Assembly (NCBI GenBank): GCA_934155645.1
Contig: CAKPHC010000002.1
Location: 62,001-126,000, forward strand
From: an uncultured Bacilli bacterium
GTDB lineage: Bacteria > Bacillota_I > Bacilli_A > RF39 > UBA660
Reading direction: 5' to 3'
Length of the DNA stretch: 64,000 nt
The translations under genes were made by a program, and so were the position numbers. Each line of letters opens with the position of its first letter. The first letter of the stretch is position 1. Under the pieces are notes generated by a model. The model ran no database searches. It saw only the letters and a program-made list of their open reading frames with translations, and was not told the DNA's origin. Positions 41,655-49,372 of this stretch are shown in pieces.

Positions 41655-42212
41655 TTATCTAAGTAATAATTTTAATGCTTCTTTAACTTGTTCCTCAATT
41701 GGTAATTCATTATTAACTTTTGGAATAATTGCTTTGAATTCCTTTTCTTTATATCCTAATCCTTTTAATACTTCAACTAATTCTTCATAATTATTATCAT
41801 TTAATTCAAGTGTAGCTACAACACCTAGTTTTCCTTTTAAATCAAGAACAATTTGTTTAGCAAGTTTATCACCAATCTTAGGAAATTTTCTTAAATATAA
41901 TAAATTTTCTCTTTCAATCGCATCGCATACTCCAGCAACTGAACCTGTAGCAAGAATAGGTAAAGTCATTTTAGGACCTAGGCCCTTAACACTAATAAGT
42001 TTTAAAAACAATTCTTTTTCTTCAACTGTTTTAAATCCATATAAAGATAATTCATCTTCCTTTACTACTTGATACAAATAAACTTTATATTCGTTTCCTT
42101 CTTGAAAAGAATAAGGATTTGGAGTATTAACAACGTATCCTATACCTCCACACTCTAAAACTATATATGTACTGTTAACACCAGTAATCTTTCCTATCAT
42201 ATAATCATACAT
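41655..42212 (-). CDS. ruvA: Holliday junction DNA-binding protein RuvA
   Basis: 185 residues. Binds four-way junctions and recruits RuvB. N-terminal OB domain (MYDYMIGKITGVNSTYIVLE, GYVVNTPNPYSF), middle helix-hairpin-helix repeats (LISVKGLGPKMTLPIL, RKFPKIGDKLAKQIVLDLKG), and a C-terminal RuvB-contact domain (LVEVLKGLGYKEKEFKAII). Start: ATG 42212 with AGGTGA upstream; the ATG at 42227 lies in the ribosome-site region. First gene of the ruv-queA operon, with a promoter at 42232-42260. Confidence 0.97.
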   Translation of the reverse strand: MYDYMIGKITGVNSTYIVLECGGIGYVVNTPNPYSFQEGNEYKVYLYQVVKEDELSLYGFKTVEEKELFLKLISVKGLGPKMTLPILATGSVAGVCDAIERENLLYLRKFPKIGDKLAKQIVLDLKGKLGVVATLELNDNNYEELVEVLKGLGYKEKEFKAIIPKVNNELPIEEQVKEALKLLLR

Positions 42213-42231
42213 ATTATTCACCTTCATATTG

Positions 42232-42260
42232 ATTATAACACATTACAAACAAACGTACAA
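42232..42260 (-). promoter_or_regulatory. Promoter of ruvAB-queA
   Basis: TTGTAC (42260-42255) and TATAAT (42237-42232) with a 17-base spacer on the minus strand, ending 20 bases before the ruvA ATG. Confidence 0.65.
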
Positions 42261-42319
42261 TAATTTATAATACTTTATATTAAACTTATAATATGATAAA
42301 ATACATACAGGTGAATAAA

Positions 42320-42799
42320 ATGAAAGATATACAATTAGAATCTCTAACTCTAAAACAATTTGATATGAAAAATAAAAGTCACTTAATAATACTTAAAAGT
42401 TTAGTAACCGATGAAAGTGTTATGTCCAGGTTTACCGGCTTTCTACCAAGATTAAATGAAAAAAGCACCAACGCTTTAAACAAAGGATACCTAATAGCAG
42501 ACCAAGACAAATTAGTAGGTTTCATCGATATAGGAGCTTATGACAAAAGTGACAAATGCGTATATCTTCGTGCAGCAATTGATAAAAATGAACGTGGTAA
42601 AAGATATGGAAAAAGGTCTCTAAGCGAAGTAAGTAACTATTTATTTCAAAATTATAAAGAAATTGAATCAATCAGACTAAAAATAGCAAAAGATAACACT
42701 GCCAGTAGAAATACTGCCGCTAGTAGTGGATACAAGTGGTTAATAGATGACTTCTACTACTTAAATAATCCTTACTTAGAAAAAAATAAAGCAAAATAA
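42320..42799 (+). CDS. GNAT family N-acetyltransferase
   Basis: 159 residues, a single GNAT domain of the RimI/RimJ-like kind: LIADQDKLVGFIDIGAYD, YLRAAIDKNERGKRYGKRS (acetyl-CoA pyrophosphate loop) and RLKIAKDNTASRNTAASSGY near the end. Substrate unknown. Start: ATG 42320 behind CAGGTGAATAAA; the ATG at 42293 lies upstream of that site. Divergent from ruvA; a TATAAT at 42287-42292 could serve it. Confidence 0.85.
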   Translation: MKDIQLESLTLKQFDMKNKSHLIILKSLVTDESVMSRFTGFLPRLNEKSTNALNKGYLIADQDKLVGFIDIGAYDKSDKCVYLRAAIDKNERGKRYGKRSLSEVSNYLFQNYKEIESIRLKIAKDNTASRNTAASSGYKWLIDDFYYLNNPYLEKNKAK

Positions 42800-42822
42800 A
42801 ACAGCCATCGGCTGTTATTTTC
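42800..42822. terminator. Bidirectional terminator
   Basis: AACAGCC and GGCTGTT form a 7-bp GC-containing stem with a 3-base loop, followed by ATTTTCTTTT on the plus strand and TTTATTTTGC on the minus strand; it lies between convergent genes. Confidence 0.8.
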
Positions 42823-43123
42823 TTTTCTTAATAAAATACTTTGTTACATATCCTAAGAATATTGCAAAAATTATTACATAAATCCACATAAGTATTGTAT
42901 AGAAAACTCCACTAGAATAATGTCCAATAATACTAGCAATTGATTCAGGGAAATACTTACCTATTAAACTTTTTAATTCTGGTACACTATTATCTCTAAT
43001 AAAAGTTAATATTCTTAAAAATATATCTATTATTGCAAAAGCATAAACAAAACTAGAAAACTTTCTAAATAAAAATATAACTATTCCTAATAAAATTAAT
43101 AATACTATCACATCAATATACAT
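42815..43123 (-). CDS. Small membrane protein, function unknown
   Basis: 102 residues with two to three hydrophobic helices (about 3-20, 25-40 and 72-95) and a basic C-terminal tail. No family recognised. AAAGAGGTGTTAAG precedes the ATG, so it is probably a real gene. It lies downstream of the metallo-hydrolase gene. Confidence 0.55.
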   Translation of the reverse strand: MYIDVIVLLILLGIVIFLFRKFSSFVYAFAIIDIFLRILTFIRDNSVPELKSLIGKYFPESIASIIGHYSSGVFYTILMWIYVIIFAIFLGYVTKYFIKKRK

Positions 43124-43166
43124 CTTAACACCTCTTTATTATATAGATAAATATATCATACTTTTT

Positions 43167-43697
43167 TTAGTTCGTAAACAGATAATAATTGTTATTAAAT
43201 TCATAATCTAAAGTGGAATCTTCACCATGTCCAGGGTATATTACTGTATCAGTCTTATACTTCTTAATTTTAGATAAAGTCTTCTTCATCATATCAAAAT
43301 TCCCAGTCGGTAAATCACATCTACCAATATTATTTTTAAATAGAAAGTCACCAGTAAACATCATTTTATCCTTTTCAAAATAATACGTTACAGAGTCTAC
43401 AGTATGTCCCGGAGTGTATATAACTTCAAATATAAAATCACTTATATTAGTTATACCTTCCTTCAAATTATCTTTAGAATAAACAACAACATCATAGTCT
43501 TTCAACAATTCGTCCAAAGCTCCTATATGGTCAAAATGTTTATGAGTTATAAGAACACCCTTCACACTTAAAGAACCCAACTCTTTTTTTATTTTAAAAT
43601 AATCATCACCCGGGTCAATTACTAAGCATTTATCATCATTAATCAAAATATAACAATTTTCTTCCAATTTCCCAGTCACTACTCTTTTTACTTGCAT
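43167..43697 (-). CDS. MBL-fold metallo-hydrolase (glyoxalase II-like, YqgX type)
   Basis: 176 residues. Metallo-beta-lactamase fold: VIDPGDDYFKIK, zinc motif THKHFDHIGAL (HxHxDH), YTPGHTVDSVTYYF, GDFLFKNNIGRCDLPTG (bridging Asp) and IYPGHGEDSTL. Probably hydrolyses a thioester such as S-lactoylglutathione-like or bacillithiol adducts; the substrate is inferred from the family only. TGGTGATATA precedes the ATG. Confidence 0.88.
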   Translation of the reverse strand: MQVKRVVTGKLEENCYILINDDKCLVIDPGDDYFKIKKELGSLSVKGVLITHKHFDHIGALDELLKDYDVVVYSKDNLKEGITNISDFIFEVIYTPGHTVDSVTYYFEKDKMMFTGDFLFKNNIGRCDLPTGNFDMMKKTLSKIKKYKTDTVIYPGHGEDSTLDYEFNNNYYLFTN

Positions 43698-43740
43698 TAT
43701 ATCACCAATAAAAATATAACATTAAAAGACCTACTATTCA

Positions 43741-43774
43741 ATAAAAAAACACGACTATTATTCATCAATCATGT
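43741..43774 (-). terminator. Terminator of the dnaG-rpoD-trmK operon
   Basis: ACATGA and TCGTGT pair (one T-G) around an AT loop, followed by TTTTTTTAT on the minus strand. Weak stem but good tail, placed just at the trmK stop. Confidence 0.5.
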
Positions 43775-44420
43775 CTTTTAATATATTTATTTCTTTTTCT
43801 TTTTTCTTATATTCTTCTATTTTTTCTTTAGGTATTTTTTCTAACACCTTTTCTTCTTCAGTTAAAACTTTTTGATAGTAAGATAAGAACTCTAAAGACT
43901 TATTCCTTAATAAAACTGGTCCAAATTCTAGTTCTAAATCACTATAATCTTCATGTCCTTTTTTAGCTTCAATTATTAAATAATACTTGTCACTATCTTC
44001 AACTAATATTTCATTACTAATATAAAATCCTAAAGAAGAAACAACTTCTCGTACTCTCATCCATTCGCTTTGTGGAGAAAGAACTAATTTTTCTACGTTA
44101 GCTAATAAATTACTATCACAATTTAATATATCAATAATAGTATCGCCACCCATACCAGCAATAACTACAGTATCAATATCACTCTCAATAGTAGAAATAC
44201 CATATCCTAATTTTACTTTAATATCACAATCATACTTATCAATATTACGTTTAGCTTGTTTTAAAGGACCACTTCTAACATCCGATGCTATTAGCGAAAT
44301 GTTTTTTTTATTCTTAAACAAATAGATGTCTAAAAGTGCATGATCACACCCGACATCTATTACCTTACTATTATCATCTATAAAATTACTTATAGATATA
44401 AGTCTCTTACTTAATTTCAT
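43758..44420 (-). CDS. trmK: tRNA (adenine22-N1)-methyltransferase
   Basis: 220 residues. SAM-dependent methylation of A22 in tRNAs with an unpaired A at 22. The SAM site is KVIDVGCDHALLDIYL; DTVVIAGMGGDTIIDIL and KLVLSPQSEWMRVREVVSSL are family signatures. A coiled helical tail (about 180-220) matches TrmK. The start overlaps the rpoD stop by one base (TAATG), so it is translationally coupled. dnaG-rpoD-trmK is a conserved Bacillota order. Confidence 0.93.
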   Translation of the reverse strand: MKLSKRLISISNFIDDNSKVIDVGCDHALLDIYLFKNKKNISLIASDVRSGPLKQAKRNIDKYDCDIKVKLGYGISTIESDIDTVVIAGMGGDTIIDILNCDSNLLANVEKLVLSPQSEWMRVREVVSSLGFYISNEILVEDSDKYYLIIEAKKGHEDYSDLELEFGPVLLRNKSLEFLSYYQKVLTEEEKVLEKIPKEKIEEYKKKEKEINILKDMIDE

Positions 44421-45508
44421 TAATCTATTAAGAAGTCTTTTAATTTTCTAGATCTTGATGGATGTCTTAATTTTCTTAATGCTTTAGCTTCAATTTGACG
44501 AATTCTTTCTCTAGTTACACCAAAGATTTGTCCAACTTCTTCAAGTGTTCTGCATTGTCCATCATCAAGTCCAAAACGAAGACGTAATACTTTTTCTTCT
44601 CTTTCTGTTAAAGTTAATAAAACATTTGCTAATTCTTCTTTTAACATTTCTACAGTTGCATACTCTTCTGGAGACATTGTTCTCTCATCCTTAATGAAAT
44701 CTCCTAAATGAGAATCATCCTCTTCACCAATAGGTGTTTCAAGAGATACAGGGTCTTGAGATATTTTATATACTTCTCTTACTTTATCTACTGTTACATT
44801 TAATTTCTTTGCTAGTTCTTCTTCTGTTGGTTCACGATTCAATTCTTGAGTTAATTGACGTTGTGCTCTTGCAAGTTTATTAATAGTTTCAACCATATGA
44901 ACAGGAACACGTATTGTTCTTGCTTGGTCTGCTATAGCTCTTGTTATTGCTTGACGTATCCACCACGTTGCATAAGTAGAAAATTTAAATCCTTTATCAG
45001 GGTCATATTTATCTACAGCTTTCATAAGACCAATATTACCTTCTTGAATTAAGTCTAAGAATAACATACCACGACCTACATATCTTTTAGCAATAGATAC
45101 TACTAAACGTAAGTTAGACTCTGCTAACATCTTTTTAGCATATTCATCGCCTTGTTCAGCAAGACGAGCATATTCAAATTCTTCATCAGTTGTAAGTAAG
45201 TTAATACGACCGATTTCTTTTAAGTACATACGTACTGGATCATTAATTTTAATATCTTTAGTTAAGGTTAAATCTTCTACTACTAAATTAGAAGGATCTT
45301 CATCTTCTTCACTATTATCTGTTGTATCAGACATAATCTCAATATTATTTTCTACTAACATATTGTAGATATCATCTAGTGTATCACTATCAACATCTAA
45401 ACCTTTTAATTCTTCTGCTAACTTTTCATAAGTGACATATCCGTTTTCTTTTCCAAACTTTAATAAAGATTTTTTTCTATCTTCTATTGTTTTTATTTCT
45501 CCGACCAC
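44420..45508 (-). CDS. rpoD: RNA polymerase primary sigma factor SigA/RpoD
   Basis: 362 residues. Region 1.1-like N-terminus (~90 residues), then 1.2 (DPVRMYLKEIGRINLLT), 2 (LAESNLRLVVSIAKRYVGRG, DLIQEGNIGLMKAVDKYDP, FSTYATWWIRQAITRAI for -10 recognition and melting), 3 (RVPVHMVETINKLARAQRQL) and 4 (LTEREEKVLRLRFGL, GVTRERIRQIEAKALRKLRH, the -35 helix). Start: GTG 45508, eight bases after AGGGGAG; GTG 45517 is possible but abuts that site. It overlaps or nearly touches the dnaG stop, consistent with the operon. Confidence 0.97.
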   Translation of the reverse strand: MVGEIKTIEDRKKSLLKFGKENGYVTYEKLAEELKGLDVDSDTLDDIYNMLVENNIEIMSDTTDNSEEDEDPSNLVVEDLTLTKDIKINDPVRMYLKEIGRINLLTTDEEFEYARLAEQGDEYAKKMLAESNLRLVVSIAKRYVGRGMLFLDLIQEGNIGLMKAVDKYDPDKGFKFSTYATWWIRQAITRAIADQARTIRVPVHMVETINKLARAQRQLTQELNREPTEEELAKKLNVTVDKVREVYKISQDPVSLETPIGEEDDSHLGDFIKDERTMSPEEYATVEMLKEELANVLLTLTEREEKVLRLRFGLDDGQCRTLEEVGQIFGVTRERIRQIEAKALRKLRHPSRSRKLKDFLID

Positions 45509-45513
45509 TGTAT

Positions 45514-47238
45514 TCACTCCCCTATTCTTAGTAACCTAATCTCCTCTGCAATTTTTGATTTTTCCATCTCATCCGTCTCTTTTTTTAACTTATCAGTTAG
45601 GCGTTTAATCTCTAGCCCCAAATTGTATGACCTAATGACATTCATAAAATCAGTAACTGCTTCATCACTAATACTATTACTATCAACATAATTAATAATA
45701 TTATTATATAGTTCTAAGAGTTCTTCTTTGTCTATTAAATAAGTATAAAAGTCCGCTATTACTATATTACCAAACTTCTTATAATAATATTCAATTTCCA
45801 TTAATAAATACCTAGCTTTTTGATTAACGAAATATAACGATTCTTTATTAAATTGTTTTAAATATTTAGGATTTATTAAGATCGCATAAATCATTCCATA
45901 AACTGCTTTATCATACTGGGATAACTTATTAGTTGGCTTTACATTTTCTATTACTACGCTCTTTGGTTGCTTTTTCTCTAAATACTCATTCAACCTTTTT
46001 TCTAGGGTATTATAACTCAAATTCACTTCTAATGCAAGTTTTTTTAATATTATTTCCCTTCTAATTTCATCATCTATAAGACTTGTTTCTTTAATTACAG
46101 AGTCAATATAATGAGATAATTCTAAATCACTATTGAAATTTACTCCTTTTTTTAATGACCTTAATTTGAAATCACTAAAGCTTATCGCACCATCAATTAA
46201 GTTACTAAATTTTTCTTTTCCATACTTTAATATATATGTATCAGGGTCTTCATCATTCGTAAGAAGTATTATTTTTACGTTTACTCCTGCTTTTTCAAGC
46301 TCTGCACCAACTGATAACATAGCCTTTTGACCAGGATTATCACCATCTAAGCATAAATAGACATTATTAGATAGCTTTTTAACTAAATTAGTTTGTTCTA
46401 GTGTTAAAGCTGTTCCCATTATTGCTACAACGTTTTTAAAACCAACGGATGATGCTCTAAATACATCCATATAGCCTTCCATTATAATTACATATTTACT
46501 GCGACGAGCCTCTTCTTTAGCTCTATGATAATTATAAAGGATAGTACCTTTTTTAAATATTTCAGTTTCTTTAGTATTTACATATTTGTGGTCACTCTTC
46601 TTATTATAAACACGGCCTGAAAACGCCACTACTCTACCATTCATATCTTGAATAGGAACCATTATTCGATTAATAAATAAGTCATGGTTATTACTAGATA
46701 GTCCTAGTTTATCTAAAGTTAAGTCATCATAACCTTTTTTAGTTAATAACTTAGTAAGTGAATCCATACTATCAAGAGATAGACCTATTTCAAATTCTTT
46801 AATAATATCTTCATTAATATTTCTATTTTTTAAATACTCTTTAGCATTAATTCCTTCCTTAGTATTTATATTATTTTGATAAAACTTATTAGCAAGGTCA
46901 TATATTTCATAAAATTTATCATATTTAGTAGTTTTTCTAGCTATATTATTGTTACTTAGTGTTACTCCTGCTTTATTTGCAAGTATTTCTAAAGCATCTC
47001 TCATATCTACATGTTCATAATCTCTTACAAATGTAAAGATATTACCACTAGCACCACAAGAAAAACATTTATATATTTGTTTTTCACGAGAAACACTCAT
47101 TGAAGGATTAGTATCATTATGAAAAGGACAAACTCCAAAGTAATTACGCCCTTTTTGAACAAGAGGTACATATTCACCAATTAAATCAACTATATCGATT
47201 TTTTCACGAATTTCATTGAAAAGATTTTGATTATTCAT
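45514..47238 (-). CDS. dnaG: DNA primase
   Basis: 574 residues. Makes RNA primers for replication. N-terminal zinc ribbon: CPFHNDTNPS (Cys37, His40) and CFSCGASG (Cys58, Cys61). TOPRIM core: YVIIMEGYMDVFRASS, VAIMGTALTLEQTNLV, VYLCLDGDNPGQKAMLS. The C-terminal ~170 residues are a helicase-binding helical domain. Start: ATG 47238 three bases after GGAGGTG. The longer frame to 47310 covers the promoter. Confidence 0.97.
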   Translation of the reverse strand: MNNQNLFNEIREKIDIVDLIGEYVPLVQKGRNYFGVCPFHNDTNPSMSVSREKQIYKCFSCGASGNIFTFVRDYEHVDMRDALEILANKAGVTLSNNNIARKTTKYDKFYEIYDLANKFYQNNINTKEGINAKEYLKNRNINEDIIKEFEIGLSLDSMDSLTKLLTKKGYDDLTLDKLGLSSNNHDLFINRIMVPIQDMNGRVVAFSGRVYNKKSDHKYVNTKETEIFKKGTILYNYHRAKEEARRSKYVIIMEGYMDVFRASSVGFKNVVAIMGTALTLEQTNLVKKLSNNVYLCLDGDNPGQKAMLSVGAELEKAGVNVKIILLTNDEDPDTYILKYGKEKFSNLIDGAISFSDFKLRSLKKGVNFNSDLELSHYIDSVIKETSLIDDEIRREIILKKLALEVNLSYNTLEKRLNEYLEKKQPKSVVIENVKPTNKLSQYDKAVYGMIYAILINPKYLKQFNKESLYFVNQKARYLLMEIEYYYKKFGNIVIADFYTYLIDKEELLELYNNIINYVDSNSISDEAVTDFMNVIRSYNLGLEIKRLTDKLKKETDEMEKSKIAEEIRLLRIGE

Positions 47239-47260
47239 AGGCACCTCCAAACTGATTACT

Positions 47261-47289
47261 ATTATACTAAAAATCATTTTTGTATTCAA
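47261..47289 (-). promoter_or_regulatory. Promoter of dnaG-rpoD-trmK
   Basis: TTGAAT (47289-47284), 17 bases, perfect TATAAT (47266-47261) on the minus strand, 23 bases before the dnaG ATG. Confidence 0.75.
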
Positions 47290-47296
47290 CATTTCC

Positions 47297-47325
47297 TTGT
47301 AAAAATGCATTAATAATAATATAAT
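47297..47325 (+). promoter_or_regulatory. Promoter of the lipoprotein gene
   Basis: TTGTAA (47297-47302), 17 bases, perfect TATAAT (47320-47325). Divergent from the dnaG promoter. Confidence 0.7.
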
Positions 47326-47353
47326 TTAATTATATAAACATAAGGAGGATATG

Positions 47354-47815
47354 ATGAAAAAAGGTTTATTATTAATGGGTGTGGCTCTATTACTAACTGG
47401 ATGTGGTGGTAAAGAGTTAACAAAAGATGAAGATATTATAAAGAAAGATTATACTAATAAGTTTGAATGTACAAGAACAGAAAAAATGTATAATGGTAAT
47501 GGTGAAGTTACAATAACTAAAATTTATGACTTTAACAAAAAAGGAGACAAATTACTAGGATATTATGAAATTGCAACTTATACTTATACTAAAGATGTAG
47601 ATATGAACGAAGAAAAAAGTAAATATCTAGAAGGTTGCGAAAGTGGTAAAGAATATGGATATATCAATTGTAAAGCATCAGTAAAAGATAACGTACTTAC
47701 TGTAAGTAAAGAAGCTGATCTAAATCATGAAAACAACAAAGAAGAAGCTAGTAAAATGACTAAAGAAAGTATTACAAAAGATTACGAAGGTGGAGAAACA
47801 TATACTTGTAAATAA
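47354..47815 (+). CDS. Small lipoprotein, function unknown
   Basis: 153 residues. Signal peptide with lipobox LLTGC (Cys ~17). The mature part is beta-rich and charged with further Cys (FECTRTEKMYNG, YLEGCESG, YINCKASV, TYTCK) suggesting two disulfides. This pattern, a Cys-Thr strand 'FECTR...' followed by a long beta meander and a final 'TYTCK', recurs in lipoproteins of low-GC gut Bacilli, but I cannot name the family. Start: second ATG (47354), five bases after GGAGG; the ATG at 47351 is too close. Confidence 0.65.
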   Translation: MKKGLLLMGVALLLTGCGGKELTKDEDIIKKDYTNKFECTRTEKMYNGNGEVTITKIYDFNKKGDKLLGYYEIATYTYTKDVDMNEEKSKYLEGCESGKEYGYINCKASVKDNVLTVSKEADLNHENNKEEASKMTKESITKDYEGGETYTCK

Positions 47816-47819
47816 AAAG

Positions 47820-47860
47820 AAAGATTAAGCTATCAACATTTAATAGTTTAATCTTTTTTA
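47820..47860. terminator. Bidirectional terminator, lipoprotein / surface gene
   Basis: AAAGATTAAGCTAT and ATAGTTTAATCTTT pair over 14 bp (one G-T) with a 9-base loop, followed by T run on the plus strand. Confidence 0.85.
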
Positions 47861-47865
47861 ATGTA

Positions 47866-49293
47866 TTAATTTGTTTTAATGACGTATGGATTAGAACTAG
47901 TGCCATCTCCTCCATCAATGATTTCTGCAGTAGATTTCAGATTAATGACCGCACGCACGCCATTATCGTTGGAGACGACGCCGTCGACAAGGTAACCATC
48001 ACGAGAGACATACCACACGTTACTGCCAGAGAAACAGTAGTCGGGCGAGATAGTCCAAGTATTTAATCCAGTATGAAGATAGTAATCTTCATTTGCTTTA
48101 TTATAAACACCTCCTGCATATGCTACTTCATCAGCTGTTATTAAGCCGATTGGATACGTTAATGCTTTATTACCCTTTGTTGCAGTTGATGTTGTATATA
48201 AATCATTACTTTGTGGGCATTTAAATTGTGGTGTTTTATTATCATTTAATCTTCCATATGCTCCATAATAAGTATCTGATACTCCTATTCCAGTTCCTCT
48301 TGATAAACTTCTGTCCCCACAAAAACCTGAATCTGCTATTAGTGATGAATAACTAGCTAAATTATTTTGATACCATGTATCTAGAGCTGTTTTTATTGTA
48401 CTTGAATTTGTATTTGCGTGAGTTGCTTCATATGTTGTTGAATTCAGTGTTCCATACATGTATCCTACATATTCACCAGCTTTAGCTTTAGTATTAAATT
48501 CACTTGTTCCTATTGAATCCTGTTTAATCAATCTAACGCTACCGTCTTCATTGATTCTTACTATTCGCCACGTGTTATTTGCAAATGATACATAGTTATT
48601 GTCTACTGCTCCCCTAAAATAATATGTGGTTTTGTTGTCTTCTGTATTTGTATTAGTATAATATAATCCTTTTCCATTTGTGTCGCTACTTATTTGTGAG
48701 AAATCTATATTTGTATCTGATTGTGCTGTATTGTCTTTTCGTATTTGTTTAGCTAATAGAATTGGTGCTTCTACAACAACATCTTCACTAGGTATAGTCT
48801 GACCTGCATATTGAATATAATTTATCTCCATTGTTAAGGCTTCGTTTAAGTCTGTTGGTTGTTTATTTGTATTAACATCATATGTTATTTCTACGTTAAA
48901 TGTTGTACTTGTTCCTTTTACTAAGATATCGCCTTTTTTGATACCAGTTATATTAAACTTAATAGCGTCATTTCCTGTTTTACTAGCAGTAATATCGTTT
49001 ATTATCGCATCTATCGTACCCTGATTCTCTACCGTTATTTTGTAAACTATAGTATCACCAGGAAATTGTACATCTAAATTAAATGTTGCTGTTGTACCAC
49101 TTGCCGTTGGAGCAGATTTAATAGTTACTCCACTCGTTTTAGAGACTTCTTCTATTTTAGTAAATAAAACTTGCCACGTGGATGCAATATTAGCTGTACC
49201 ATTTATTTTTAAATTTGTACTAAATGCAGCATATCCTACTATCATACATAAAATTGCTATGCACATTATAATCATTATTGTTTTTTTCTTCAT
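47866..49293 (-). CDS. Secreted TasA-like/lectin-like surface protein, paralogue 2
   Basis: 475 residues. Signal segment (about 3-22), TasA-like domain (about 27-155: NLKINGTANIASTW, PGDTIVYKITVENQGTIDAI), and the family C-terminal domain (TNIDFSQISSDTNGKGLYYT, NTWRIVRINEDGSVRLI, SLIADSGFCGDRSLSR, GNKALTYPIGLITADE). Unlike the other two it has no Cys-rich insert between NNYVS and WRI. It ends NTWTISPDY...GVRAVINLKST and SNPYVIKTN. The stretch 47943-48062 is about half G+C with codons almost all ending in C or T, a candidate DGR variable region. GGGTGATATAA precedes the ATG. Probably fibre- or surface-associated adhesin (inference). Confidence 0.75.
   Translation of the reverse strand: MKKKTIMIIMCIAILCMIVGYAAFSTNLKINGTANIASTWQVLFTKIEEVSKTSGVTIKSAPTASGTTATFNLDVQFPGDTIVYKITVENQGTIDAIINDITASKTGNDAIKFNITGIKKGDILVKGTSTTFNVEITYDVNTNKQPTDLNEALTMEINYIQYAGQTIPSEDVVVEAPILLAKQIRKDNTAQSDTNIDFSQISSDTNGKGLYYTNTNTEDNKTTYYFRGAVDNNYVSFANNTWRIVRINEDGSVRLIKQDSIGTSEFNTKAKAGEYVGYMYGTLNSTTYEATHANTNSSTIKTALDTWYQNNLASYSSLIADSGFCGDRSLSRGTGIGVSDTYYGAYGRLNDNKTPQFKCPQSNDLYTTSTATKGNKALTYPIGLITADEVAYAGGVYNKANEDYYLHTGLNTWTISPDYCFSGSNVWYVSRDGYLVDGVVSNDNGVRAVINLKSTAEIIDGGDGTSSNPYVIKTN
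47943..48062 (-). other. Candidate variable region (DGR-type) in paralogue 2
   Basis: In 40 codons from TWTISP to VRAVIN, 34 end in C or T and none in A; by hand count about 62 of 120 bases are G or C. The downstream bases GTCATTAATCTGAAATCTAC match the same position of the gene at 18708 with one or two changes, as expected for a shared template end. Confidence 0.5.
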
Positions 49294-49323
49294 TTATATC
49301 ACCCGAACTACATTGTTATAATT

Positions 49324-49352
49324 ATTATACTATATTTGATTATTTAATTGAA
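49324..49352 (-). promoter_or_regulatory. Promoter of surface paralogue 2
   Basis: TTCAAT (49352-49347), 17 bases, TATAAT (49329-49324) on the minus strand, 30 bases before the ATG. No homopolymer here, unlike the paralogue at 18708. Confidence 0.55.
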
Positions 49353-49372
49353 ATAATTTTGAACAAAATACA

